DNA from: Salibaculum halophilum
GTDB taxonomy: Bacteria; Pseudomonadota; Alphaproteobacteria; Rhodobacterales; Rhodobacteraceae
Assembly (NCBI RefSeq): GCF_002094885.1
Contig: NZ_MSIT01000003.1
Coordinates: forward strand, 62,001 to 126,000
Reading direction: 5' to 3'
Length of the DNA stretch: 64,000 bases
Shown here: piece by piece, positions 1 through 9,936 of the stretch
Numbering within the stretch: the stretch's first letter is position 1
How the letters are laid out: each line of letters begins with the position of its first letter
Notes under the pieces: model-generated
The model's database searches: none
What the model saw: the letters and a program-made list of their open reading frames with translations, nothing else
Told to the model about the DNA's origin: nothing
Position numbers and translations under genes: made by a program

Positions 1-229
1 CCACGCCGATGGACAGGACGCGCCGGTCGAAATTGTGGCGATAGGCCCAGACCCCGAAGACATCCGACACGATGAACACGGGCAGCATCAGCCCGGCCGC
101 TGTCACCGGGTTGATGACCAGCGACAGCAGCGGCACCGACAGCATGGCTACGACGGGCAGGCCGCCCTTGCTTAGCCCCACGCTGACCGCGGCCAGCAGC
201 GCCAGCGTCCAGAACAGCGGTCCTTCCAT
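1..229 (-). CDS. TauE/SafE (TSUP) family permease, N-terminal part
   Basis: Only the first 76 codons are in the window; the gene runs off the left edge. The protein starts MEGPLFWTLALLAAVSVGLS and continues with KGGLPVVAMLSVPLLS and a second hydrophobic stretch, TAAGLMLPVFIVSDVFGVWA. The GLSKGG motif in the first membrane helix and the GLMLPVFIVSD motif in the second are typical of the TSUP family (TauE/SafE, DUF81), which are sulfite, sulfoacetate or other organic-anion exporters of the inner membrane. The substrate cannot be told from this fragment. The gene is divergent from mdh, with about 180 bp between the two starts. Confidence 0.75.
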   Translation of the reverse strand, partial: MEGPLFWTLALLAAVSVGLSKGGLPVVAMLSVPLLSLVINPVTAAGLMLPVFIVSDVFGVWAYRHNFDRRVLSIGV

Positions 230-300
230 GGTGTCCTGCCCCCGATCGCATGGGAATCACCGGCGTCCCCGTCCCGGGCGCCCGGCATGTCGCGCTTTAG

Positions 301-1374
<1,074 letters not shown>

Positions 1375-1398
1375 CTGCGGCCCGGCGACGTATGCGAA

Positions 1399-1427
1399 GG
1401 GGTGCCCCGCGCGGGTGCCCCTTTTTT
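1399..1427 (+). terminator. intrinsic terminator after mdh
   Basis: A 9-bp stem, GGGGTGCCC pairing with GGGTGCCCC through two G-U pairs, has a CGCGC loop and is followed at once by six T residues. It begins 25 bp after the mdh stop codon. It separates mdh from sucC. Confidence 0.8.
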
Positions 1428-1508
1428 CTGCACACTCGGACGAGGCCGTGACTAGGCCCTTGCGGTGATTCTCGCCGCGCGGCTCGCCCAAAATTTTAGG
1501 ATACCGTT

Positions 1509-1550
1509 GTATACCCAAAATCGTGATCACAGTTTTGACGGTGTGATCAC
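1509..1550. promoter_or_regulatory. putative operator array upstream of sucC
   Basis: The 221-bp gap between the mdh terminator and sucC holds three short palindromes: GTATAC (1509-1514), GTGATCAC (1523-1530) and GTGATCAC again (1543-1550). The last two are exactly 20 bp apart, about two helical turns. Core GT...AC palindromes are the usual type of site for FCD/FadR-class GntR regulators. The motif GTGATCACAAA recurs in reverse orientation just upstream of the gntR gene at 12976. A possible -35 element, TTGACG (1535-1540), would put the second GTGATCAC inside the promoter, as expected for repression. Binding is inferred, not shown. Confidence 0.45.
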
Positions 1551-1648
1551 AAATGTCGGATTTTCCCGGGACGCAGGGAAATAGGCCTTTTGGCCGCCGC
1601 CCCGGCTGTGTTTGTCTTCGGAAAAATCCATCGAACCGAGGGACAATC

Positions 1649-2842
1649 ATGAACATCCACGAATACCAGGCGAAGGCGCTGCTGCGCTCCTACGGGGCGC
1701 CGGTCAGCGACGGGCGCGCCGTCCTGAAGGCGGAAGAGGCCAAAACAAAGGCCGGCGAACTCGACGGGCCGCTCTGGGTGGTCAAGGCGCAGATCCACGC
1801 CGGCGGCCGCGGCAAGGGGTCGTTCAAGGAGGACAGCGCCGGCGAGGCGGGCGGCGTGCGCCTGGCCAAGTCGGTGGAAGAGGCCGCCGAAGAGGCGCGC
1901 AAGATGCTGGGCCGCACCCTCGTGACCAAGCAGACCGGCCCCGCCGGCAAGCAGGTCAACCGCATCTACATCGAAGACGGGTCCGGGATCGAGAGCGAGC
2001 TTTACCTCGCGCTGCTGATCGACCGCGTCACCGGCCGCGTGTCCTTCGTCGCCTCGACCGAGGGCGGCACCGACATCGAGGAGGTCGCCGAGTCCACGCC
2101 CGAGAAAATCCTGTCGCTCTCGGTCGATCCGGCCACTGGCTACCAGCCCTTCCACGGCCGCCGCATCGCCTTCGCGCTGGGCCTCGAAGGGGCGCAGATC
2201 AAGCAGTGCGTCGCGCTGATGGGCACGCTCTACCGGATGTTCGTGGAGAAGGACATGGAACAGCTGGAGATCAACCCGCTGATCGTGACAGACAAGGGCG
2301 ACCTAAAATGCCTCGACGCCAAGATGGGCTTCGACGGCAACGCCATCTACCGCCAGTCCGACATCGGCGAGCTGCGCGACACCACCGAGGAGGACGCCAA
2401 GGAACTGGAGGCGTCCAAGTACGATCTCAACTACATCGCGCTGGACGGCGAGATCGGCTGCATGGTCAACGGCGCGGGTCTGGCCATGGCGACCATGGAC
2501 ATCATCAAGCTTTACGGGGCCGAGCCGGCGAACTTCCTCGACGTGGGCGGCGGCGCGACCAAGGAAAAGGTGACCGAGGCCTTCAAGATCATCACCAGCG
2601 ACGCCAACGTCAAAGGCATCCTCGTCAACATTTTCGGCGGCATCATGCGCTGCGACGTCATCGCCGAAGGCGTTGTCGCGGCCGTCAAGGACGTCGGCCT
2701 GACCGTGCCGCTGGTGGTGCGCCTGGAAGGCACCAACGTCGAGCAGGGCAAGGAGATCATCAACAACTCCGACGTCGACGTGATCGCCGCCGACGACCTG
2801 AAAGACGGCGCGCAGAAAATCGTCAAGGCAGTGAAAGGCTAA
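1649..2842 (+). CDS. sucC: succinyl-CoA synthetase (ADP-forming) subunit beta
   Basis: Beta subunit of succinyl-CoA synthetase, converting succinyl-CoA, ADP and phosphate to succinate, CoA and ATP. The 397 residues begin with the hallmark [12 protein letters not shown] of the ATP-grasp domain. The nucleotide-binding segment [12 protein letters not shown] is near residue 50, and the C-terminal CoA-ligase domain contains GGGATKEKV and [13 protein letters not shown] at 1649 is preferred over upstream in-frame codons because it gives the family N-terminus and has a GAGGGACA ribosome site. sucD follows after 5 bp, so the two subunits are made from one transcript. The upstream region carries the putative GntR-type operators. 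Confidence 0.97.
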   Translation: MNIHEYQAKALLRSYGAPVSDGRAVLKAEEAKTKAGELDGPLWVVKAQIHAGGRGKGSFKEDSAGEAGGVRLAKSVEEAAEEARKMLGRTLVTKQTGPAGKQVNRIYIEDGSGIESELYLALLIDRVTGRVSFVASTEGGTDIEEVAESTPEKILSLSVDPATGYQPFHGRRIAFALGLEGAQIKQCVALMGTLYRMFVEKDMEQLEINPLIVTDKGDLKCLDAKMGFDGNAIYRQSDIGELRDTTEEDAKELEASKYDLNYIALDGEIGCMVNGAGLAMATMDIIKLYGAEPANFLDVGGGATKEKVTEAFKIITSDANVKGILVNIFGGIMRCDVIAEGVVAAVKDVGLTVPLVVRLEGTNVEQGKEIINNSDVDVIAADDLKDGAQKIVKAVKG

Positions 2843-2847
2843 CCCGG

Positions 2848-3735
2848 ATGGCAATCCTCATCGACGAAAACACCAAAGTCATCTGTCAGGGCTTGACCGG
2901 CTCGCAGGGCACCTTCCACACCGAACAGGCCGTCGCCTATGGCACGCGGATGGTCGGCGGCGTCACCCCCGGCAAGGGCGGCACAACGCATCTCGACCTG
3001 CCGGTCTTCAACTCGGTCCACGAGGCGATGCACGAGACGCAGGCCAATGCCTCGGTCATCTACGTGCCGCCGCCCTTCGCCGCCGACTCGATCCTCGAGG
3101 CGATCGACGCCGGGATCGAACTGATCGTCTGCATCACCGAGGGCATCCCGGTGCAGGACATGGTCAAGGTGCAGCGCGCGCTGGAAGGTTCCAGCAGTCG
3201 CCTTGTCGGGCCCAACTGCCCCGGGGTCATCACGCCCGACGGCTGCAAGATCGGCATCATGCCCGGCCACATCCACAAGCGCGGGTCGGTCGGCGTGGTG
3301 TCGCGCTCAGGCACGCTGACCTACGAGGCGGTCAAGCAGACCTCGGACATGGGGCTGGGCCAGTCCACCGCCGTGGGCATCGGCGGCGACCCCATCAAGG
3401 GAACCGAACACATCGACGTGCTGGACATGTTCCTTGACGACGACGAGACGCAGTCGATGATCATGATCGGCGAGATCGGCGGCTCGGCCGAGGAGGACGC
3501 CGCCGAATTCCTGGCCGAACAGAAGAAAAAGGGCCGCTGGAAACCCATCGCGGGCTTCATCGCCGGGCGCACCGCGCCGCCGGGCCGCCGCATGGGCCAC
3601 GCCGGCGCCATCGTCGCCGGCGGCAAGGGCGACGCGGAAAGCAAGATCGAGGCGATGAAATCCGCCGGGATCGTCGTCGCCGACAGCCCCGCCACCCTGG
3701 GCGAGGCCGTGATGGACGCCATCGAGAAGGGCTGA
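2848..3735 (+). CDS. sucD: succinyl-CoA synthetase subunit alpha
   Basis: Alpha subunit of succinyl-CoA synthetase, partner of SucC. It is 295 residues long, near the family length of about 290. It starts [20 protein letters not shown], the CoA-binding Rossmann domain, and has PNCPGVITP in the middle. The phosphorylated active-site histidine is His251 in [13 protein letters not shown]. The frame is open much further upstream, but that part is a shadow of sucC; the real start is the ATG 5 bp after the sucC stop. It is followed by a short putative membrane-peptide ORF and then sucA. Confidence 0.97.
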   Translation: MAILIDENTKVICQGLTGSQGTFHTEQAVAYGTRMVGGVTPGKGGTTHLDLPVFNSVHEAMHETQANASVIYVPPPFAADSILEAIDAGIELIVCITEGIPVQDMVKVQRALEGSSSRLVGPNCPGVITPDGCKIGIMPGHIHKRGSVGVVSRSGTLTYEAVKQTSDMGLGQSTAVGIGGDPIKGTEHIDVLDMFLDDDETQSMIMIGEIGGSAEEDAAEFLAEQKKKGRWKPIAGFIAGRTAPPGRRMGHAGAIVAGGKGDAESKIEAMKSAGIVVADSPATLGEAVMDAIEKG

Positions 3736-3754
3736 GCCGCTGAAAGACCACGCC

Positions 3755-3934
3755 ATGATGGACCCGGACAAGCACCCGGCACGACCGCGCAAGGAGGCCC
3801 TCGCTTCGGCCCTTTTCTTCGTGTTGTGCCTGTGTCTGGGTCTGATCGTTCTGGCCGCGCAGGCCCGGGCCGCCGTGCCCGGGCCGGTTGCGCACTCGGG
3901 GGCCGCCACCCCCTGCTGCATCGAAAGAAGGTAG
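3755..3934 (+). CDS. putative small single-span membrane protein between sucD and sucA
   Basis: A 59-codon reading frame fills the 200-bp gap between sucD and sucA. It starts with a double ATG (3755 and 3758). The product has a charged N-terminus (MMDPDKHPARPRKEALASA), one strongly hydrophobic helix (residues about 18-40, containing FFVLCLCLGLIVLAAQ), then a short tail ending PCCIERR with a Cys pair. The N-in charge pattern and Ala-rich exit (AQARAAVPG) also fit a signal peptide. No good ribosome site is seen, and the last codons form the purine-rich ribosome site of sucA, so coupled translation is possible. I do not recognise a family. It may be a real small protein or just spacer sequence. 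Confidence 0.4.
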   Translation: MMDPDKHPARPRKEALASALFFVLCLCLGLIVLAAQARAAVPGPVAHSGAATPCCIERR

Positions 3935-3941
3935 TCGCGCC

Positions 3942-6905
3942 ATGACCGACCAATCCCCCAACGACGTCTTCCATGCCTCCAGCTTCATGCAGGGGCACAA
4001 CGCGGAATACATCGAACAGCTCTACGCGAAATATGCCTCCGACCCCGGGGCGGTCGACGACAGCTGGCGCGATTTCTTCAAGGCGCTGGGCGACACCCCG
4101 GCCGACGCCCGCGCCGAGGCCGCGGGCCCCAGCTGGGCGCGGCCCGACTGGCCGCCGCACCCCAACGACGACCTGACCGCGGCGCTCGACGGCCAGTGGC
4201 CCGCCGACCCCAAGGAGGCCAAGGCCGCCGGCGACAAGATCAAGGCCAAGGCCGAGGAAAAGGGCGTGGGCCTGACGCAGGAACAGGTCCGCCACGCCGT
4301 GCTCGACAGCATCCGGGCGCTGATGATCATCCGCGCCTACCGCATCCGCGGCCACCTGGTGGCCGACCTCGACCCGCTGGGCATGCGCGACCAGACCCCG
4401 CACCCCGAACTCGACCCGAAATCCTACGGGTTCGAGGAAAAGGACATGGACCGGCCCATCTTCATCGACAACGTGCTGGGCCTCGAAGTGGCCTCGATGC
4501 GCGAGATCCTGGCCATCGTCCAGCGCACCTACTGCGGCACCTTCGCGCTGCAGTACATGCACATCTCCAACCCCGAGGAATCCGCCTGGCTGAAGGAACG
4601 GATCGAGGGGCTGGGCAAGGAAATCGCCTTTACCCAGACCGGCCGCAAGGCGATCCTCAACAAGATGGTCCAGGCCGAGGGCTTCGAGAAATTCCTGCAC
4701 GTCAAGTACATGGGCACCAAGCGGTTCGGCCTTGATGGCGCCGAGAGCCTGATCCCGGCGATGGAGCAGATCATCAAGCGCGGCGGCAGTCTTGGCCTCA
4801 AGGATATCGTCATCGGCATGCCGCACCGCGGCCGGCTCAACATCCTGGCCAATGTCATGGGCAAGCCCTACCGCGCCATCTTCCACGAATTCCAGGGCGG
4901 CAGCTTCAAGCCCGAGGATGTCGACGGCTCGGGCGACGTGAAATACCACCTCGGGGCCTCGTCGGACCGCGAATTCGACGGCAATTCGGTGCACCTGTCG
5001 CTAACGGCGAACCCCTCGCACCTGGAGGCCGTCAACCCGGTCGTGCTGGGCAAGGTCCGCGCCAAGCAGGACCAGTTGAAAGACACCGACCGCACGGCCG
5101 TCATGGGCGTCCTGCTGCACGGCGACGCGGCCTTTGCCGGCCAGGGCGTCGTGGCCGAGGGCTTCGGGCTGTCGGGCCTGCGCGGCCACCGGACGGGCGG
5201 CACCATGCACCTTGTCGTCAACAACCAGATCGGGTTCACCACCGCGCCGCACTTCTCGCGCTCCTCGCCCTATCCCACCGATATCGCGCTGATGGTCGAG
5301 GCGCCGATCTTCCACGTGAACGGCGACGACCCCGAGGCGGTGGTTCATGCCGCCAAGGTCGCCACGGAATTCCGCCAGAAGTTCCACAAGGACGTGGTCA
5401 TCGACATCATCTGCTATCGCCGCTTCGGGCACAACGAAGGCGACGAGCCGATGTTCACCAACCCGCTCATGTACAAGAAGATCAAGCAGCAGAAGACGAC
5501 CCTGACGCTGTACACCGATCGGCTGGTCAAGGACGGGCTGATCCCCGAGGGCGAGATCGACGAACAGAAAACCAAGTTCCAGAGCTACCTGGGCGACGAG
5601 TTCGAGGCCGGCAAGGAGTATCGGCCCAACAAGGCCGACTGGCTGGATGGCAAGTGGTCCGACATGGACCAGAAGGGCGAGAATTACCAGCGCGGCGAGA
5701 CGGCCATCAAACAGGCCACCTTCGACGAGATCGGCCGCGCGCTGACCACCGCGCCCGAGGATTTCACGACCCACAAGACGGTGGCCCGCCTGCTCGAGAC
5801 CAAGCGCAAGATGTTCGAAACCGGCGAGGGCTTCGACTGGGCCACCGCCGAGGCGCTGGCCTTCGGCAGCCTGATGACCGAGGGCTACCCGGTGCGGCTG
5901 TCGGGGCAGGACAGCGCCCGCGGCACCTTCAGCCAGCGCCATTCTGCCCTGGTCAGCCAGGAGACCGAGGAACGCTACTACCCGCTCAACCACATCCGCG
6001 AGGGGCAGGCCCGCTACGAGGTCATCGACTCGATGCTGTCGGAATACGCGGTTCTGGGCTTCGAGTATGGCTATTCCCTGGCCGAACCCAACGCGCTGAC
6101 CCTTTGGGAGGCGCAGTTCGGCGATTTCGCCAACGGCGCGCAGATCATGTTCGACCAGTTCATCAGCTCGGGCGAGAGCAAGTGGCTGCGCATGTCCGGC
6201 CTGGTCTGCCTGCTGCCCCACGGCTGGGAGGGCCAGGGTCCCGAGCACAGTTCCGCCCGGCTGGAACGCTTCCTGCAGATGTGCGGCGGCGACAACTGGA
6301 TCGTGGCCAACTGCACCACCCCTGCCAACTACTTTCACATCCTGCGGCGGCAGTTGCACCGAACCTACCGCAAGCCGCTGATCCTGATGACGCCGAAATC
6401 CCTGCTGCGCCACAAGCTGGCCGTCAGCACGGCCAAGGAATTCCAGACCGGCAGCAGCTTCCATCGCGTTCTGTGGGATGACGCGCAATACGGCGTGTCC
6501 GACACCGAGCTGGTGGCCGACGACAAGATCAAGCGCGTCGTCATGTGCTCGGGCAAGGTCTACTATGACCTTCTGGAAGAGCGCGACAGCCGCGGTATCG
6601 ACGACATCTACCTGATGCGGTTCGAGCAGTTCTATCCCTTCCCGGCCCAGTCGGCGGTGAAGGAGCTTCAGCGCTTTCCCAACGCCGACATGGTTTGGTG
6701 CCAGGAGGAACCCAAGAACCAGGGCGCCTGGTTCTTCATGGAGCCGAACCTCGAATGGGTCCTGACCCGCATCAAGGCCAAGCACACCCGCCCGATCTAT
6801 GCGGGCCGCCCTGCCGCCGCGTCGCCCGCCACCGGCCTCGCCTCGCGCCACAAGACCGAACAAGCGGCGCTCGTGAACGACGCGCTGACCATCAAGGGGA
6901 AATGA
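3942..6905 (+). CDS. sucA: 2-oxoglutarate dehydrogenase E1 component
   Basis: Thiamine-diphosphate-dependent E1 subunit of the 2-oxoglutarate dehydrogenase complex. It decarboxylates 2-oxoglutarate and passes the succinyl group to the lipoyl arms of SucB. The 987 residues have the typical OGDH N-terminal helix ([20 protein letters not shown]), the Rossmann/ThDP region with [12 protein letters not shown] and GDAAFAGQG, the substrate region NNQIGFTT, and the transketolase C-terminal part with [13 protein letters not shown] and [20 protein letters not shown] at 3942 is preceded by an AAGAAGG ribosome site and matches the family start. The next gene, sucB, begins 4 bp after the stop, so E1 and E2 are co-translated from one operon. 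Confidence 0.97.
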   Translation: MTDQSPNDVFHASSFMQGHNAEYIEQLYAKYASDPGAVDDSWRDFFKALGDTPADARAEAAGPSWARPDWPPHPNDDLTAALDGQWPADPKEAKAAGDKIKAKAEEKGVGLTQEQVRHAVLDSIRALMIIRAYRIRGHLVADLDPLGMRDQTPHPELDPKSYGFEEKDMDRPIFIDNVLGLEVASMREILAIVQRTYCGTFALQYMHISNPEESAWLKERIEGLGKEIAFTQTGRKAILNKMVQAEGFEKFLHVKYMGTKRFGLDGAESLIPAMEQIIKRGGSLGLKDIVIGMPHRGRLNILANVMGKPYRAIFHEFQGGSFKPEDVDGSGDVKYHLGASSDREFDGNSVHLSLTANPSHLEAVNPVVLGKVRAKQDQLKDTDRTAVMGVLLHGDAAFAGQGVVAEGFGLSGLRGHRTGGTMHLVVNNQIGFTTAPHFSRSSPYPTDIALMVEAPIFHVNGDDPEAVVHAAKVATEFRQKFHKDVVIDIICYRRFGHNEGDEPMFTNPLMYKKIKQQKTTLTLYTDRLVKDGLIPEGEIDEQKTKFQSYLGDEFEAGKEYRPNKADWLDGKWSDMDQKGENYQRGETAIKQATFDEIGRALTTAPEDFTTHKTVARLLETKRKMFETGEGFDWATAEALAFGSLMTEGYPVRLSGQDSARGTFSQRHSALVSQETEERYYPLNHIREGQARYEVIDSMLSEYAVLGFEYGYSLAEPNALTLWEAQFGDFANGAQIMFDQFISSGESKWLRMSGLVCLLPHGWEGQGPEHSSARLERFLQMCGGDNWIVANCTTPANYFHILRRQLHRTYRKPLILMTPKSLLRHKLAVSTAKEFQTGSSFHRVLWDDAQYGVSDTELVADDKIKRVVMCSGKVYYDLLEERDSRGIDDIYLMRFEQFYPFPAQSAVKELQRFPNADMVWCQEEPKNQGAWFFMEPNLEWVLTRIKAKHTRPIYAGRPAAASPATGLASRHKTEQAALVNDALTIKGK

Positions 6906-6909
6906 TCCA

Positions 6910-8424
6910 ATGACCGAAGTCCGTGTCCCGACCTTGGGCGAAAGCGTCACCGAAGCCACGGTGGCCACATGGTTCAAGAAACCCGGCGACAGCGTCGCCG
7001 CCGACGAGATGCTCTGCGAGCTTGAGACCGACAAGGTCACGGTCGAGGTGCCCGCCCCAGCGGCCGGCACCCTGTCCGAGATCGTCGCCGCCGAAGGCGA
7101 GACGGTGGGCGTGGATGCCCTGCTGGCCCAGATCGGCGAAGGCGGTGCCAAACCGGCGGACACGCCGGCCGCCAAGGCCGACGACGCGCCAAAGGCATCC
7201 GACGCCGCGACGGGTGGGGACAGCATGGATGTCATGGTGCCCACGCTGGGCGAGAGCGTGACCGAGGCGACCGTCTCGACCTGGTTCAAGAAACCGGGCG
7301 AGGCTTTCGCCGCCGACGAGATGCTCTGCGAGTTGGAGACCGACAAGGTCTCGGTCGAAGTGCCCGCCCCGGCGGCCGGTGTCCTGTCGCAGGTTCTGGC
7401 CGAGGAAGGCAGCACCGTCGAGGCCGGCGGCAAGCTGGCCGTGATGTCCACCAGTGGCGAGGCCGCCCCGGCCGAGAGCGCCGCCGAAAAGCCGGCCCCG
7501 GCCGCGGCCGCACCGGACAGCACCGGCAAGGATGTCGAGGACGCCCCCAGCGCCAAGAAACTGATGGCCGAGAACGATGTGTCCGACGTCAAAGGCACCG
7601 GCCGCGATGGCCGGGTCATGAAAGAGGACGTGCTCAAGGCCCTGTCCGAGCCCAAGCCCGAGGCGGCCGAAACCGCCCCGGCGGCCAAGGCCCCCGCCCG
7701 CGCGCCGGTGCCCGCCGACGACGCCAGCCGCGAGGAACGGGTCAAGATGACCCGCCTGCGCAAGACCATCGCCCGCCGCCTGAAAGAGGCGCAGGACACC
7801 GCGGCGATGCTGACCACCTACAACGAGGCCGACATGGGCCCCGTCATGGACCTGCGCAACGAATACAAGGACCTGTTCCTCAAGAAGCACGGCGTGAAGC
7901 TGGGCTTCATGTCGTTCTTCGTGAAGGCCTGCTGCCATGCCCTGCGCGAGGTGCCCGACGTCAATGCCGAGATCGACGGCGATCACGTCGTCTACAAGGA
8001 CTACGTGCACATGGGCGTGGCCGTGGGCACGCCCAACGGTCTGGTGGTGCCGGTGCTGCGCGACGCGCACCTGAAAAGCTTTGCCGCCATCGAACAGGAG
8101 ATCGCCGACCTGGGCACCCAGGCCCGCGACGGCAAGCTGGGCATGGCCGACATGCAGGGCGGGTCCTTCACCATCTCCAACGGCGGGGTCTACGGGTCGC
8201 TCATGTCCTCGCCCATCCTGAACCCGCCGCAGTCGGGTATCCTCGGGATGCACAAGATCCAGGACCGGCCCATGGCCGTGAAGGGCCAGGTGGAAATCCG
8301 CCCGATGATGTACCTGGCGCTGTCCTACGACCACCGCATCGTCGACGGCAAGGGCGCCGTGACCTTCCTGGTCCGCGTCAAGGAAGCGCTGGAAGACCCG
8401 CGGCGGCTGCTGATGGATTTGTGA
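6910..8424 (+). CDS. sucB: dihydrolipoyl succinyltransferase (E2o) with two lipoyl domains
   Basis: Core E2 subunit of 2-oxoglutarate dehydrogenase, transferring the succinyl group from lipoate to CoA. The domain order is: lipoyl domain 1 (residues 1-77, lipoyl Lys42 in ETDKVTVEV), an Ala/Pro-rich linker, lipoyl domain 2 (about 106-182, Lys146 in ETDKVSVEV), a second linker, the peripheral-subunit-binding domain (about 210-245, [11 protein letters not shown]), and the acyltransferase domain ending with the catalytic [12 protein letters not shown] motif. The two lipoyl domains are near copies, indicating an internal duplication; E. coli SucB has one. At 504 residues it is correspondingly longer. 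It overlaps by 4 bp with the following AT-richer hypothetical gene. Confidence 0.96.
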   Translation: MTEVRVPTLGESVTEATVATWFKKPGDSVAADEMLCELETDKVTVEVPAPAAGTLSEIVAAEGETVGVDALLAQIGEGGAKPADTPAAKADDAPKASDAATGGDSMDVMVPTLGESVTEATVSTWFKKPGEAFAADEMLCELETDKVSVEVPAPAAGVLSQVLAEEGSTVEAGGKLAVMSTSGEAAPAESAAEKPAPAAAAPDSTGKDVEDAPSAKKLMAENDVSDVKGTGRDGRVMKEDVLKALSEPKPEAAETAPAAKAPARAPVPADDASREERVKMTRLRKTIARRLKEAQDTAAMLTTYNEADMGPVMDLRNEYKDLFLKKHGVKLGFMSFFVKACCHALREVPDVNAEIDGDHVVYKDYVHMGVAVGTPNGLVVPVLRDAHLKSFAAIEQEIADLGTQARDGKLGMADMQGGSFTISNGGVYGSLMSSPILNPPQSGILGMHKIQDRPMAVKGQVEIRPMMYLALSYDHRIVDGKGAVTFLVRVKEALEDPRRLLMDL

Positions 8425-9113
8425 CTTTGGCGCGGTTAAATGCGGGGGATTTTGAAGATCTACCCACCGAACCGAAGGCTCAGTGGCTAGCTTTGCGCGA
8501 CAAGCTTGAAGACCGTCTGGACCACGCCGAGGACCTGGATATAGGCGTGACTGTTCAAGATATGATGCAATATGCACATACGCTTTCAGCTGCCGCTAAG
8601 ACGCTGCAGGTCGGAGAACTATCGCCACCGGCACCTGCCAATATATCGGAGGAATTCTCACTCTTCCGAGCGCAAGTTGGGGGATTGGCAACCGAACTAT
8701 CATTGAAATCAGCTTGGGAGGGTCACTCTTCCACAATGCTGTCGTCGGCTGTGCAGGCGGAGTTGCTTGAGCAGACAGCAAGCCTCCGAAGCCACATCTG
8801 GGAGAACAAGGATAGCATTCGGAACTATGAGAAGCTTATTCAGCTCTTAGAGGCCCTAGAAGCAGAAATACGTCGTGGGCAGATTGATCTAGGCAGATCC
8901 ATGAGGACCCTTGCTCTAGTTGCAGCAGGAGTATGCTGCACAACAGCATTTCTTGCCGATGCTCCACAGGCAATTGCGACGATTCAAAGAATTCTGGGTC
9001 AGCAGATTGAGGCAAACGAAGGTAAGGATACCTCGCTTTCGCTTCCAAATGATCCGGCCACGCCACTCCTGCCTTCACCACCCAAAAGCATTTCCGGACC
9101 GAAATCCGATTAG
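8421..9113 (+). CDS. hypothetical protein with one C-terminal membrane segment
   Basis: I do not recognise this 230-residue protein. The frame opens with a GTG that overlaps the sucB stop (GTGA); an internal double ATG at 8562 is an alternative start. The first 150 residues are helical and acidic (for example [20 protein letters not shown], later [17 protein letters not shown]), possibly coiled coil. They are followed by one hydrophobic segment ([19 protein letters not shown], residues about 160-180) and a Pro/Ser-rich tail. Base use differs from its neighbours: A/T is clearly higher and codons such as CTA, TTA and AGA appear. With the following GIY-YIG gene it separates sucB from MAPEG-lpd, so it is probably acquired DNA. 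Confidence 0.55.
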   Translation: MTLARLNAGDFEDLPTEPKAQWLALRDKLEDRLDHAEDLDIGVTVQDMMQYAHTLSAAAKTLQVGELSPPAPANISEEFSLFRAQVGGLATELSLKSAWEGHSSTMLSSAVQAELLEQTASLRSHIWENKDSIRNYEKLIQLLEALEAEIRRGQIDLGRSMRTLALVAAGVCCTTAFLADAPQAIATIQRILGQQIEANEGKDTSLSLPNDPATPLLPSPPKSISGPKSD

Positions 9114-9147
9114 TGGATATGACCCCCGAACGCGCCTTCCTTTCCCC

Positions 9148-9176
9148 GTCACCCTCGGGCTTGACCCGAGGGTCTC
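9148..9176 (+). repeat. REP-like palindrome (CTTGA loop), left copy
   Basis: A perfect 9-bp stem, ACCCTCGGG (9151-9159) with CCCGAGGGT (9165-9173), closes a CTTGA loop, preceded by CGTC and followed by CTC. It has the form of the palindromes that are scattered between genes in many alphaproteobacterial genomes. A matching element in inverted orientation ends the GIY-YIG gene at about 9489. Confidence 0.75.
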
Positions 9177-9195
9177 ATGCATCCCTGCTCCCCCC

Positions 9196-9510
9196 ATGTT
9201 CGTGTACATGATGACGAACAAACCTTACGGAACACCATACATCGGCGTCACGAATGATCTGATCCGCCGTGTCCACGAACATCGGACACACGCGGTCGAG
9301 GGCTTTACGGATCGGTATAACCTTGAACGCCTTGTCTGGTTCGAACAGCACGCCGCACCGGCGACGGCCATTCAGCGTGAAAAATCCCTCAAGCGTTGGA
9401 AACGTGCGTGGAAAGTGGGGCTGATCGGGTCGTCCAATGCCGCGTGGCGGGACCTTTGGCCAGAGATCGTCGGAGCAAGTCCGACGATGACGCAAGAGAG
9501 ACCCCAATGA
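9196..9510 (+). CDS. GIY-YIG nuclease family protein
   Basis: Small GIY-YIG domain protein of 104 residues, of the YhbQ/URI type. The motif pair is seen as VYMMTNKPYGTPYIGVTNDL, where the Y-IG part is YIGVTN, followed by the conserved Arg and His of RRVHEHR, then YNLERLVWFE and a C-terminal region REKSLKRWKRAWKVGLI. ATG at 9196 gives the usual N-terminus MFVYMMTNKP. The last 15 or so codons ([15 protein letters not shown]) are formed by an inverted palindromic repeat, and a sister repeat lies just upstream. The stop overlaps the ATG of the MAPEG gene. The family includes DNA-cutting enzymes, but a cellular role for this class is not known to me. Confidence 0.85.
   Translation: MFVYMMTNKPYGTPYIGVTNDLIRRVHEHRTHAVEGFTDRYNLERLVWFEQHAAPATAIQREKSLKRWKRAWKVGLIGSSNAAWRDLWPEIVGASPTMTQERPQ
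9463..9492 (-). repeat. REP-like palindrome (CTTGC loop), right inverted copy
   Basis: A perfect 9-bp stem, ATCGTCGGA (9466-9474) with TCCGACGAT (9480-9488), closes the loop GCAAG, which is CTTGC on the minus strand. Read on the minus strand it has the same layout as the left copy: CGTC, 9-bp arm, CTTG plus one base, 9-bp arm, CTC. It lies inside the 3' end of the GIY-YIG gene, so the gene is bracketed by two inverted elements. Confidence 0.7.
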
Positions 9511-9896
9511 CCCCCGAACTCCTCGTCCTCACCCTCGCTGTTCTGCTGCAGGCCGCGCAGTTCGTGCTCTACTCGGCCCTCGCGCAGAAACAGGTGGGCA
9601 CCGATTACGCCGCCTCGCCCCGCGACGAGGGGCGCGACCTGACCGGCACGGCCGGCCGCGCGCAGCGTGCGCTGAATAACCATTTCGAGAGTCTTGCCCT
9701 CTTTACCCCCGCCGTTCTGGTGATAACCCTTACTGACAAAACCGGCACGGTCACCGCCGCTTGCGCCTGGGTCTACCTGGTGGCCCGCGCCCTTTACGTG
9801 CCCGCCTACCTGCTGGGTTGGGTGCCCTGGCGCAGCCTGATCTGGGGCGTCGGGTTTCTTGCCACCATGGCCCTGCTTCTGGCAGCCTTGATCTGA
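9507..9896 (+). CDS. MAPEG family membrane protein
   Basis: Integral membrane protein of 129 residues with four predicted helices: near residues 4-22 ([20 protein letters not shown]), 60-80, 85-105 and 110-128. The central motif [20 protein letters not shown], with Arg, Asn-Asn-His and Glu, is the MAPEG signature as found in the bacterial COG3686 branch (eicosanoid/glutathione-metabolism-like proteins of unknown substrate). The ATG overlaps the GIY-YIG stop by 4 bp. A MAPEG gene between sucB and lpd is, to my knowledge, common in Rhodobacterales, so the preceding two genes look like the insertion, not this one. Confidence 0.85.
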   Translation: MTPELLVLTLAVLLQAAQFVLYSALAQKQVGTDYAASPRDEGRDLTGTAGRAQRALNNHFESLALFTPAVLVITLTDKTGTVTAACAWVYLVARALYVPAYLLGWVPWRSLIWGVGFLATMALLLAALI

Positions 9897-9936
9897 TCGC
9901 GGGCCGGCCCGCACCCATAACGAAGGAACACCCCTC

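Noticed and set aside
1612-2847. N-terminal extension of sucD running antiphase through sucC
   Set aside because: The extension is Arg/Gly-rich noise overlapping sucC. The SucD family N-terminus begins exactly at the ATG 5 bp after sucC.
5001-7817. Very long open frame antisense to sucA-sucB
   Set aside because: It mirrors two well-supported core genes; long antisense frames are normal at this GC content, and it lacks any recognisable domain.
8920-9195. Longer N-terminus for the GIY-YIG protein
   Set aside because: It would translate the REP-like palindrome and part of the previous gene; the family start MFVYMMTN lies at 9196.
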